NCBI GenBank assembly: GCA_035627615.1
Contig: DASPLL010000004.1
Location: 1 to 64,000, forward strand
Reading direction: 5' to 3'
From: BRH-c25 sp035627615
GTDB lineage: Bacteria; Bacillota; Clostridia; Lutisporales; Lutisporaceae
DNA length: 64,000 nt
Shown here piece by piece: positions 16,446 to 24,821 of this stretch; position 1 is the first letter of the stretch; every line of letters begins with the position of its first letter. Below the pieces are notes generated by a model, which saw only the letters and a list, made by a program, of their open reading frames with translations, had not been told where the DNA came from and searched no databases. The position numbers were made by a program, and so were the translations under genes.

Positions 16446-17378
16446 CTACCCCAACGTTACACCCTCTTCTATCTCGTGCCCTCTCAGATATGCTCCGACA
16501 CTCATGCGCTTTTCATTTTCAAACTGCAGTTCCTTTATTATCAGGCTTCCGGTACCGCAGCTTACGATTATACTATCCATTTCCACCCTTGTTATCCATC
16601 CCTGGTTTTCATGCCGTACTGCCGTCTCACAGATATCTGCAGCCATTATCTTGAATACCTTGCCGGAATAAGTGGAATATGCTCCCGGCCATGGATAGGT
16701 GCCCCTTATCAGGTTCCTTATTTCTACTGCATCTTTAGACCAATCGATTTTCCCGAGGGTTTTGGTCATTATAGGAGCGTAGGAGGCTTCTTCATTATTC
16801 TGCGGAATCCTTACCAGGTCTCCCTTTTTCAGAAGTTCCAAGGTTTCCGACAAGACCTTGGCTCCAAGCTCCATCAGCCTGTCATGGAGCTCGCCAGCAG
16901 TTTCATTCTCACTAATCTCCGTCTCTCTTTTTAATATTATATCCCCTGTATCCAGTCCCTTATCCATATACATGGTGGTAATACCCGTTTTATGCTCTCC
17001 GTTTATTATGCACCAGTTAATGGGCGCCGCACCTCTGTATTTTGGAAGAAGCGAGGCATGTACATTAATGCAGCCTAAAGGCGGTATGTCAAGTATCTCC
17101 TGGGAAAGTATCTGCCCGAAGGCAACTACAATAATCAAATCAGGCTTTAAAGCCTTCAGTACCTGTGTGAACTCCTCAGTTTTTATTTTTTCCGGCTGGT
17201 ATACAGGTATTCCTGCCTCTTCTGCCAGCACCTTAACCGGAGGTGGTGCAAGCTTTTTGCCCCTTCCCTTCGCTCTGTCGGGCTGAGTGACAACAGCTGC
17301 AATATCATGCTTCTGTAAAAGCAGCTCTTTAAGGCATGGAACTGCAAAATCGGGAGTACCCATAAAAATTATTCTCAT
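16446..17378 (-). CDS. fmt: Methionyl-tRNA formyltransferase
   Basis: 310 residues. Formylates initiator Met-tRNA using 10-formyl-THF. Motifs: MGTPDFAVPCL at the N-terminus, the catalytic HASLLPKYRGAAPINW (Asn/His/Asp triad region, with SLLPKYRG), and TGITTMYMDKGLDTGDI; a C-terminal OB-type tRNA-binding domain follows. It is 23 nt downstream of def, the standard def-fmt pair for initiation and N-terminal maturation. Confidence 0.98.
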   Translation of the reverse strand: MRIIFMGTPDFAVPCLKELLLQKHDIAAVVTQPDRAKGRGKKLAPPPVKVLAEEAGIPVYQPEKIKTEEFTQVLKALKPDLIIVVAFGQILSQEILDIPPLGCINVHASLLPKYRGAAPINWCIINGEHKTGITTMYMDKGLDTGDIILKRETEISENETAGELHDRLMELGAKVLSETLELLKKGDLVRIPQNNEEASYAPIMTKTLGKIDWSKDAVEIRNLIRGTYPWPGAYSTYSGKVFKIMAADICETAVRHENQGWITRVEMDSIIVSCGTGSLIIKELQFENEKRMSVGAYLRGHEIEEGVTLG

Positions 17379-17401
17379 TTGCTGTCCTTCCCTTTCGCAA
17401 C

Positions 17402-17863
17402 TTATTCGTCCTTGTCGGAGGTCTTGCTAATAGCCTTGTCGGTAAAAAGAATGCCATTCAAATGATCAATCTCATGGGAGAAGGCTATTGCCAAAAGCTC
17501 CGTACCTGTCATCTCAAAGGTTTCCCCTATTCTATCCATGGCTCTCACTATTACCTTGGCAGGCCTTTTCACCTGCCCTCTTATACCGGGTATGCTGAGG
17601 CAGCCTTCCTCTTCCAGCTGTTCTCCGCTTTCGTAGACAATAACCGGATTAATAAGCTCAATAAGTCCTTCTCCAATGTCAATCACAACAACTCTTCTCA
17701 ATACACCGACCTGGGGAGCGGCAAGCCCGACCCCTTCAGCCTTGTGCATCGTATCCTTCATATCATCAAGCAGTGTCAGAATTCTATCATCAATAACTTC
17801 TACCTTTCTTGACACCTTCCTTAATACTTCATCCCCATCTTTTCTGATAGTCCTAATAGCCAT
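17402..17863 (-). CDS. def: Peptide deformylase
   Basis: 153 residues. Removes the N-formyl group from nascent proteins. All three metal motifs are present: GVGLAAPQVG, EEGCLSIPG (Cys ligand) and HEIDHLNG (two His ligands and catalytic Glu). It is separated from priA by 128 nt of repeat sequence and followed closely by fmt. Confidence 0.98.
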   Translation of the reverse strand: MAIRTIRKDGDEVLRKVSRKVEVIDDRILTLLDDMKDTMHKAEGVGLAAPQVGVLRRVVVIDIGEGLIELINPVIVYESGEQLEEEGCLSIPGIRGQVKRPAKVIVRAMDRIGETFEMTGTELLAIAFSHEIDHLNGILFTDKAISKTSDKDE

Positions 17864-17939
17864 ATAATCCTCCTAAAATAACAATAATTGCGCGTTTCGC
17901 GTTACACGTTGTGCGTATTGAGAATATTCTTCGAAGCCT

Positions 17940-17967
17940 GTACGGGCGATTCATGAATCGCCCATAC
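17940..17967. repeat. Intergenic palindromic repeat, copy D
   Basis: Same core, with one change in the right flank (CCCATAC for CCCCTAC). Preceded by TTGCGCGTTTCGCGTT (17887-17902) and CTTCGAAGCC, followed by CTCGCAACTCGTATCT. It lies 24 nt past the priA stop. Confidence 0.85.
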
Positions 17968-17991
17968 CCTCGCAACTCGTATCTGTCTTTA

Positions 17992-20433
17992 TCATAACAT
18001 ATTTTGTGGGTTTAAATCCATACTTATACTTGCATTGGACTGTCCTTCTCCGCAGGTATTGGATAGATCCCCGAGTATGGCTCTCAAAGCTTCTTCGCTT
18101 TTGCTCCTTATTACTATCTGCCACCTGAACCTGTTTTTTATACGTGATATTGTCGCTGCTGCAGGTCCCAGTTTTTCTACATCACTATACTTTTTAAGGC
18201 TTTCATCCAGAAGAAGGCTTATTTCATTGGCATATTTTATGACTTCATTCTCCACTGTTCCGCTTATTATAATATTAGCTATGCTTGAAAAAGGCGGATA
18301 TCCAAGCTCTTTCCTGAGCATTATCTCCTGCTGGTAAAAGCCCTTGTAATCATGGTGCCGGGCATATTCAATACTGTAATGCTCGGGGCTGTATGTCTGT
18401 ACGATAACACGGCCTTTCTTGCTCGCTCTGCCGGAACGGCCCGCCACCTGTGCTATCATCTGGAAAGTACGCTCTCCCGATCTGAAATCCGGTAGATTCA
18501 GACTCGTATCTGCAGCTATTACACCTACCAGCGTGACATCCGGAAAATCCAGGCCTTTGGAAATCATCTGGGTGCCCAGCAGTACATTTGCCTCTCTTCT
18601 TCTGTATTTGTCCAGAAGCTCCTGGTGTGAGTTCTTTCTTGAGGTAGTATCTGCATCCATTCTCAGTATGTTTTTAACAGAGAACTTTTTCTGAAACTCC
18701 TTTTCCAGCTTCTGAGTACCTACTCCGAAGTACTTTATCTTGTCACTTTTACAGTTCGGACATATATCTGGATTATCCCTTTCATATCCGCAGTAATGAC
18801 AGACAAGCTTTTCACTTTTCATATGATATGTCAGAGAAATACTGCATCTTGGACATCTCATAACAATTCCGCACTGTCTGCAGGATACAAAGGTGGAATG
18901 CCCTCTCCTGTTGAGGAACAGTATCATCTGATCTCCGCTTCTGAGAGTATCAAGTATTGCTTCTGTCAGGCTGCTGCTGAATATTGTCTTATTTCCCGAC
19001 TTCAGCTCTTCCCTCATATCCACTACCTCAACCTCCGGCATGGGGCTCCCATTCACCCTGTACTGGAGTTCGGCCAGCCCAAGCTCTCCTGTCCTGGCTC
19101 TGTAATAAGTCTCAATAGAAGGGGTTGCAGAGCCCATAAGCAGATGTGCCCCTTCGAGACGGCATCTTTTTTCCGCTACCTCACGGGTCAGGTATTTGGG
19201 TCTTATTTCTGACTTATATGTATGCTCATGCTCCTCATCGATTATTATGATCCCAAGGGATCCAAAGGGGGCGAAAACCGCCGAGCGTGCACCAATCGCC
19301 ACCTTTACCCGGCCTGCTTTTATTCTTCTCCACTCATCGTATTTCTCACCCTCGGACAGACCGCTGTGAAGAACTGCAATACTGTCGCCAAAGCGGTTTT
19401 TGAACCTGGAGACCATCTGAGGCGTCAGAGATATTTCAGGCACCAGCATTATAGAATCCTTACCCTGGGTCAGGCACTCCTCGATCAGTTCAAGGTATAT
19501 CTCAGTCTTTCCACTGCCGGTGACTCCATGCAACACCACATCCTTACCCACGGAAAAGAAACTCCTTATGTTTGCCAGGGTTTTCTGCTGATCCTCCGAA
19601 AGCTTATGTTTTTCCTCACTGTACACTTTGAAATCAACTTTCCTGTATTCGTCCCTTTCCTCTATCCTGATATACCCTTTTTTCTGCATTGTTCTTACGA
19701 CTGAATCACAGTCTCTGCAGATTTCCTTGAGCTTTGCAAGAGTTATACCCGGATTCTCCATTATCAGTCCGTATATCTCCTTCTGCTTGCTTGCATTTTT
19801 ACTCAACTCAATGCTTATACCTTCTGCCGTGTACAGTAGCTTTGCACTCTTCTTCCCAATCTTGTTGCCAATCTGCTGAAGCTTGCATATAATATCTGCT
19901 TCCATAAGCTTCTTTATATAATAGTCTATTTTACGGTCACTGAAATATTCCTTCAAAGCCTCCAGCCTGGCGCTTCCTCCGTTCACTTCAAGGAATTCGA
20001 CTATTTCCATCATACTGTTGGAATTCAGTTTTTCAAGCTTTCCATATATGTCCTCACTGTCGGAAAGCTCTATGGTATAGCTGCTTTTTGTCCTCACAGG
20101 AGAAGGCACGATAGCCTGTATGGCATCTATATAATAGCTCAGATATTTGTTTTTCATCCATTTTGCCAGTTCTACAAGCTCCGGGGACATTACAGGTTCA
20201 TCATCCAGAGCTCTTACTATCGGTTTCACTCTTGATGCGTTGAATTCTATGCTGTCCTTAATGTCCAACACATATCCCTCCAGCTGCTTGTTTCCCATGC
20301 CGAAGGGCACAATGACCCTGCTGCCGGCTGCAATTGATCCCACCATATCCTCAGGGATCAGGTAGCTGTAGGTCCTGTCCGTCTCTTTGCACTTGTTGGC
20401 GACTATGACCTCTGCATACAATTTTTTATCCAT
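17992..20433 (-). CDS. priA: Primosomal protein N' (replication restart helicase PriA)
   Basis: 813 residues. Recognises abandoned forks and reloads the replisome. N-terminal DNA-binding and winged-helix parts, then Walker A GVTGSGKTEIYLELI (about 304), DEEH (about 401), GSATPS, a zinc-binding insertion with CRQCG, CPRC, CHYC and CPNC (about 530-570), and helicase motif VI QVAGRSGR. Length is normal. It lies 34 nt downstream of coaBC, across a palindrome. Confidence 0.98.
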   Translation of the reverse strand: MDKKLYAEVIVANKCKETDRTYSYLIPEDMVGSIAAGSRVIVPFGMGNKQLEGYVLDIKDSIEFNASRVKPIVRALDDEPVMSPELVELAKWMKNKYLSYYIDAIQAIVPSPVRTKSSYTIELSDSEDIYGKLEKLNSNSMMEIVEFLEVNGGSARLEALKEYFSDRKIDYYIKKLMEADIICKLQQIGNKIGKKSAKLLYTAEGISIELSKNASKQKEIYGLIMENPGITLAKLKEICRDCDSVVRTMQKKGYIRIEERDEYRKVDFKVYSEEKHKLSEDQQKTLANIRSFFSVGKDVVLHGVTGSGKTEIYLELIEECLTQGKDSIMLVPEISLTPQMVSRFKNRFGDSIAVLHSGLSEGEKYDEWRRIKAGRVKVAIGARSAVFAPFGSLGIIIIDEEHEHTYKSEIRPKYLTREVAEKRCRLEGAHLLMGSATPSIETYYRARTGELGLAELQYRVNGSPMPEVEVVDMREELKSGNKTIFSSSLTEAILDTLRSGDQMILFLNRRGHSTFVSCRQCGIVMRCPRCSISLTYHMKSEKLVCHYCGYERDNPDICPNCKSDKIKYFGVGTQKLEKEFQKKFSVKNILRMDADTTSRKNSHQELLDKYRRREANVLLGTQMISKGLDFPDVTLVGVIAADTSLNLPDFRSGERTFQMIAQVAGRSGRASKKGRVIVQTYSPEHYSIEYARHHDYKGFYQQEIMLRKELGYPPFSSIANIIISGTVENEVIKYANEISLLLDESLKKYSDVEKLGPAAATISRIKNRFRWQIVIRSKSEEALRAILGDLSNTCGEGQSNASISMDLNPQNML

Positions 20434-20456
20434 ATTGTTCTCCCCAACATAGTTTA

Positions 20457-20480
20457 AAAGCGTACCGCTACGTACGCTTT
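20457..20480. repeat. Palindrome over the coaBC stop codon
   Basis: Nine-base arms AAAGCGTAC / GTACGCTTT around CGCTAC. The coaBC stop (20468-20470) is in the loop. It resembles the structure over the coaD stop only in position, not in sequence. Confidence 0.5.
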
Positions 20481-21664
20481 AAATCTCTTATTCTATCAAT
20501 AATTATATCTGCAACCTCGAGCTTTTTCTTAAGGGGAATACTCTCGATATTCCCTTCCCTGTCTATGAGCTTCACTACGTTGGTATCGGCAGCAAAGCCT
20601 GCTCCCGGTTCATGAAGATCATTGGCTACTATGAAGTCAAGGTTCTTGTTCCTTACCTTCTGGGCTGCATTCTCAATGAGCTTCTCTGTCTCCATTGCAA
20701 AACCCACTATTATCTTATCGCCTTTGATTTTCCCCAATTCGTAAAGTATATCATGGGTCTTCCTAAGCTTTAATTCAAGCTCCCCGGAGGTTTTCTTCAC
20801 CTTCTGGCTGTATGTGGTCGCAGGTACATAATCAGCTACGGCAGCAGCCTTTATTACTATATCGCAAGCCGGAAATAGCTCCATTACCTTGTTGTACATA
20901 TCTTCTGCAGACACAACATCGTGCCTTGTCACCCCAAAGGGTGTATCAAGGCTTACAGGCCCTGAGACAAGATGGACCCTTGCCCCTCTCCTTGCCGCCT
21001 TTTCTGCAATTGCATAACCCATTTTGCCTGTAGAATGATTGGATATGAATCTTACGGGGTCAATAGCCTCTCTCGTCGGTCCGGCAGTCACAAGCACAGT
21101 TTTACCTGCCAGATCCTGTGTCCGGCTTAATACCTCAATTATAACCCCTTCAATCACAGACGGGTCAGCCATTTTTCCCCTTCCCACGTCACCGCAGGCC
21201 AGTCGACCTTCCTCCGGTTCAACAAAGCTGTAGCCCATATCCTTTAATATACTGATATTCCTCTGAACCACAGGATTTTCATACATATTCGTATTCATTG
21301 CAGGTGCAATTATAACCGGCGCTCTTGTGGCCATGACTGTTGTGGAAAGCATATCATCAGCAATTCCCCCTGCAAGCTTGCCGATAATATTGGCTGTTGC
21401 AGGGGCGATCACAAACACGTCGGCCAGCTTAGCAAGCGATATATGCTCAATCTCCCAGTACTTCGGCACCTCAAACATATCTGAGGCTACCTGGTTCAAT
21501 GAAAGGGACTGGAAGGTAAGGGGGGTGACGAATCTGGCTGCAGAGTCAGTCATAATGACGTGCACTTCAGCATCCAGCTTTTTGATCCTGCTTACCAGCT
21601 CACAGGCCTTATATGCAGCAATGCCTCCCGATACCCCGAGGACTATATTCTTTCCTTTAAGCAT
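20468..21664 (-). CDS. coaBC: Bifunctional PPC synthetase / PPC decarboxylase
   Basis: 398 residues. Makes 4'-phosphopantothenoylcysteine (CoaB, CTP-dependent) and decarboxylates it (CoaC, FMN-dependent). The N-terminal CoaC half has GVSGGIAAYKACEL, APAMNTNMYENP (PXMNxxMW-like) and the catalytic-Cys loop LACGDVGRGKMAD; the C-terminal CoaB half has GPTREAIDPVRFISNHSTGKMG. I use the ATG at 21664, with AGGTG upstream, rather than the GTG three codons earlier. It lies 12 nt after rpoZ. Confidence 0.97.
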   Translation of the reverse strand: MLKGKNIVLGVSGGIAAYKACELVSRIKKLDAEVHVIMTDSAARFVTPLTFQSLSLNQVASDMFEVPKYWEIEHISLAKLADVFVIAPATANIIGKLAGGIADDMLSTTVMATRAPVIIAPAMNTNMYENPVVQRNISILKDMGYSFVEPEEGRLACGDVGRGKMADPSVIEGVIIEVLSRTQDLAGKTVLVTAGPTREAIDPVRFISNHSTGKMGYAIAEKAARRGARVHLVSGPVSLDTPFGVTRHDVVSAEDMYNKVMELFPACDIVIKAAAVADYVPATTYSQKVKKTSGELELKLRKTHDILYELGKIKGDKIIVGFAMETEKLIENAAQKVRNKNLDFIVANDLHEPGAGFAADTNVVKLIDREGNIESIPLKKKLEVADIIIDRIRDLKRT

Positions 21665-21676
21665 TTTATTCACCTA

Positions 21677-21889
21677 TCACTCTGTTGGTTTTACCGGTTT
21701 GTTTCTTTCATACATGATCTTGTTCTCGTTTATTTCATTGATCGCTATTGTAACAGGTTTGTTTGAATCAACCCTTGTAAGCTTCGGCTGCCCGTCTACC
21801 AGCTGCCTTGCCCTTTTGGCGACAGCAACTACAAGAGTATACTTGCTGTCCACCTTTTCCAATAATGATGATAAAGTAGGATATATCAT
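21677..21889 (-). CDS. rpoZ: RNA polymerase omega subunit
   Basis: 70 residues. The small subunit that helps assemble beta'. It starts MIYPTLSSLLEKVDSKYTLV and contains AVAKRARQL, the conserved omega signature, with a PVTIAINEI strand. The ATG at 21889 follows GGAGGGATAAG; the longer frame from 21919 would run into gmk. It sits 1 nt after gmk, in the usual remA-gmk-rpoZ-coaBC order. Confidence 0.96.
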   Translation of the reverse strand: MIYPTLSSLLEKVDSKYTLVVAVAKRARQLVDGQPKLTRVDSNKPVTIAINEINENKIMYERNKPVKPTE

Positions 21890-21890
21890 C

Positions 21891-22502
21891 TTATCCCTCC
21901 CTGAAATTTTCAATGTCAAAATTACATCTTTTGATCCTGCATTTTTCTGCAGTGAGTATGCAGTTTATTTTTACTGCTGCATCCCTTAAATCATCATTCA
22001 CTACCACATAATCATAGTTATGGACGTAACCTATCTCACCATAAGCATTTTTCATCCTTTTGCAAATGTCCTGCTCTGATTCCGTGCCACGGCCTTCTAT
22101 TCTTTTCCTCAGCTCCTCAAAAGAAGGCGGCATTATGAAAATAAAGACAGCTTCATCAAAAACATGCTTTAATTTCATTCCTCCCTGGACATCTATCTCC
22201 AGAATGACATCCTTCCCTTCTTCAAGCTTATCCATTACATACTTCCTGGGAGTTCCATAATAATTATCATGGACTTTCGCATATTCAATAAACTCCCCAT
22301 TCTCTACCATTTTGATAAACTCCTGCTTTTCCTTGAAAAAGTAGTTTATCCCTTCAGCTTCCCCTTCCCGAGGCTTTCTGGTCGTCGCAGAAACAGAAAG
22401 CTCGAGGTTTTCATTGTAACCGCGAAGGAGTTCCCTGCATATGGTGCCTTTACCTGCACCCGAAGGCCCTGATATAACAATAAGCAGCCCCTTGCTATCC
22501 AT
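21891..22502 (-). CDS. gmk: Guanylate kinase
   Basis: 203 residues. Phosphorylates GMP to GDP. P-loop ISGPSGAGKGTI at residues 8-19; GMP-binding region SVSATTRKPREGE and INYFF; LEIDVQGGMKLK in the middle; lid RIEGRGTESEQD. The ATG at 22502 is used, since GGAGGGG lies just before it and the earlier GTG is inside that site. Normal length. Confidence 0.98.
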   Translation of the reverse strand: MDSKGLLIVISGPSGAGKGTICRELLRGYNENLELSVSATTRKPREGEAEGINYFFKEKQEFIKMVENGEFIEYAKVHDNYYGTPRKYVMDKLEEGKDVILEIDVQGGMKLKHVFDEAVFIFIMPPSFEELRKRIEGRGTESEQDICKRMKNAYGEIGYVHNYDYVVVNDDLRDAAVKINCILTAEKCRIKRCNFDIENFREG

Positions 22503-22519
22503 ATTCCCCTCCACTTTTT

Positions 22520-22798
22520 TTATTCCTCTGTTGTATCCTCTTCGCTTTCATCTGTATCACGGTCTATAAGCCTGTGTGCTACAGTCTCCGGCTGAACCGC
22601 AGAAAGGATTATGTGATCACTGTCTGTTATTATCACTGCTCTTGTTCTTCTGCCATATGTAGCATCAATCAGCATTCCCCTGTCTCTTGCTTCCTGTATT
22701 ATCCTCTTTATCGGTGCAGATTCAGGACTGACAATAGCAACCAACCTATTTGCCGATACTATATTGCCAAAACCGATATTAATTAGCTTGATTCCCAT
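22520..22798 (-). CDS. remA: RemA-type extracellular matrix regulator (DUF370)
   Basis: 92 residues. Starts MGIKLINIGFGNIVSANRLV and contains the conserved IVSPESAPIKRI and YGRRTRAVIITDSDHIILSA, the DUF370/RemA core. In Bacillus the homologue is a DNA-binding activator of biofilm matrix and osmoprotection genes; in Clostridia the role is inferred only. An acidic tail (DRDTDESEEDTTEE) extends beyond the core. It is located between yicC and gmk, as in many Firmicutes. Confidence 0.94.
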   Translation of the reverse strand: MGIKLINIGFGNIVSANRLVAIVSPESAPIKRIIQEARDRGMLIDATYGRRTRAVIITDSDHIILSAVQPETVAHRLIDRDTDESEEDTTEE

Positions 22799-22811
22799 AC
22801 TTTACCTCCGT

Positions 22812-23687
22812 TTATTCAATATTTTGCACTTGTTCTCTTATTTTCTCAATTTCAGTCTTAATGCTTATAACATTGTTCAATATACCCAGATCGGTAATCT
22901 TTGAGCCTATTGTATTTACTTCCCTGTTCATCTCCTGTATTATGAAGTCCAGTTTTTTCCCTACAGATCCATTGAAATTAAGTGCTTTCCGCAGCTCATC
23001 CATATGACTCTCAAGCCTTACGATCTCTTCGTCTATACTTGACTTATCGGCAAAAATTGCTACTTCTGTAAGAAGCCTGTTTTCATCAAACGGTATATCC
23101 TTTGTCAGTTCTTTTATTCTATCATATAGCTTGTTCTTGTATTCATCAACTATACTGTATGTTTTTCCCTTGATGTCTTCAACAAAACCCTTAACAGTAA
23201 CCAGCTTTTCAAGAAGGTCGTTCTTAAGCCTTTCTCCTTCTCTCTGCCTCATTTCAACCAATGCCTTGAATGCAATCTCCAACGCTTCTTTCAGTATGAG
23301 CCACAGTTCTTCCATATCCTGCTCAACAGTTTCGAGAGCCATGATATCAGGAAATCTGGTAAGCAGCGACAGGCTGATGTCGTCCCTTATTGCAAACATC
23401 TCTTTTAATGTGTTCAGAGAATCTACATAAGCTTTTGCAAGGTTGGTGTCCAGCTTTACCTGTGAGCTCTGCCCGAAGGTGCTGTAGTTTACATACACAT
23501 CTACCTTGCCTCTGCTTATCCTTTCACCTACAAACTCCCTTACCTTTTCTTCCAGTACAGACATTGCCCTGGGCATTCTGACTGATATATCACTGTACCT
23601 GTGATTGACAGATCTTACGTCAACGGAAAAAGTACTTGTACCCTGACTGAATTCTCCTCTTCCAAAGCCCGTCATGCTCTTTATCAA
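22812..23687 (-). CDS. YicC family endoribonuclease
   Basis: 291 residues. It has the YicC N-terminal block (IKSMTGFGRGEF, VDVRSVNHRYSDISVRMPR) and the C-terminal DUF1732 block (FIIQEMNREVNTIGSKITD). Homologues are reported RNases acting on structured RNAs. The TTG at 23687 gives the family start MIKSMTGFGR with GGAAGG 9 nt upstream; ATGs at 23696 and 23693 are too close to that site but cannot be excluded. It heads the remA-gmk-rpoZ-coaBC series after dapF. Confidence 0.93.
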   Translation of the reverse strand: MIKSMTGFGRGEFSQGTSTFSVDVRSVNHRYSDISVRMPRAMSVLEEKVREFVGERISRGKVDVYVNYSTFGQSSQVKLDTNLAKAYVDSLNTLKEMFAIRDDISLSLLTRFPDIMALETVEQDMEELWLILKEALEIAFKALVEMRQREGERLKNDLLEKLVTVKGFVEDIKGKTYSIVDEYKNKLYDRIKELTKDIPFDENRLLTEVAIFADKSSIDEEIVRLESHMDELRKALNFNGSVGKKLDFIIQEMNREVNTIGSKITDLGILNNVISIKTEIEKIREQVQNIE

Positions 23688-23717
23688 ATCCATCATCCTT
23701 CCGTCTATTGATTATAC

Positions 23718-24554
23718 TCACTTCAGTATATATTCTCCTTTGTAGACCTCTTCAGCAGGCCCTTCCATAAAAACATCGGCTTTATCCGGCCAGCTGATAT
23801 TCAAATCCCCGCCTCTCAAATGAACAAGTACGTCATCACTGAGCAATCCGTTCAAAATACCTGCAACCACGCTTGCACATGCGCCTGTTCCACAGGCGTA
23901 GGTATAGCCCGCTCCTCTTTCCCAGGTTCTCAGGATAATTTCCTTATTGTTCTTTATTTTAACAAAGTTAACATTGGTTTTTCCGGGAAAAATATCACTG
24001 TTCTCTATAAGCTTACCATAATGTACGACCGTTTCATCCTCTATTTCATCAGTAAATATTACTGTGTGAGGAACTCCCAGGAACATGCCCGTTATCTTAA
24101 AAGCTTTTCCCCCTATGTTAATCTCATGGTCAAGGATCGGATTCCCTTTTATGGTGCAGGGTATTCTTTCACTCTCAAAAACAGGCCTGCCCATATTCAC
24201 CTTTACGGCAGCAACGGCCAGGTCCTTCGATATTACCCCTGCATTCAGTATTCCTGCGTCTGTTTCTACAATCATCCGGTCCTTTCTGACACCCAGCTTT
24301 TCATAAGCGAATTTAGTGAAGCACCTTAATCCGTTTCCGCACATTTCAGCCCTGCTGCCGTCAGAATTATAGATGATCATCCTTATATCCGCCCTGCTGC
24401 TGCTTTCAGCCGATATCAGACCGTCAGCGCCTATCCCGAAGAACCTGTGGCACATTTTTGCAGCAAGCTGCGGACCCGCTTCTATGGAGTTGTCCCTGTT
24501 ATCTACCAGTATAAAGTCATTACCCAAACCGTGATACTTGTAAAAGTTCAGCAT
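23718..24554 (-). CDS. dapF: Diaminopimelate epimerase
   Basis: 278 residues. Converts LL- to meso-diaminopimelate for lysine and peptidoglycan. The two catalytic cysteines lie in MCGNGLRCF and in YACGTGACAS; FYKYHGLGNDF is the conserved N-terminus. Normal length. It is transcribed away from rqcH across a 267-nt divergent region that is AT-rich and probably carries both promoters. Confidence 0.98.
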   Translation of the reverse strand: MLNFYKYHGLGNDFILVDNRDNSIEAGPQLAAKMCHRFFGIGADGLISAESSSRADIRMIIYNSDGSRAEMCGNGLRCFTKFAYEKLGVRKDRMIVETDAGILNAGVISKDLAVAAVKVNMGRPVFESERIPCTIKGNPILDHEINIGGKAFKITGMFLGVPHTVIFTDEIEDETVVHYGKLIENSDIFPGKTNVNFVKIKNNKEIILRTWERGAGYTYACGTGACASVVAGILNGLLSDDVLVHLRGGDLNISWPDKADVFMEGPAEEVYKGEYILK

Positions 24555-24821
24555 AATACCTCCTGCCCAGCCTCACAGAAATATACCATCTATAATAATA
24601 AATCTCTGCGATTTATATTGTATTATAACATATAAATGTATTATTAAACATATTTTAGTTAAAATTTTTTGATTCTTTTTGATTTGCTTGATATATCTCC
24701 AGTTTACTGAATAATTCATTAATTATCGATATCCGTAATACAGCCTGCTGTAAAATCCGGCCTTTGTAGTAAAAAGCCCTATTCAGTGCTATAATATAGC
24801 TTATATGAGGAGGTGCATCAA

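Noticed and set aside
24555..24821. Riboswitch or T-box in the dapF-rqcH divergent region
   Set aside because: AT-rich with no recognisable aptamer, T-box sequence or terminator ahead of either gene.
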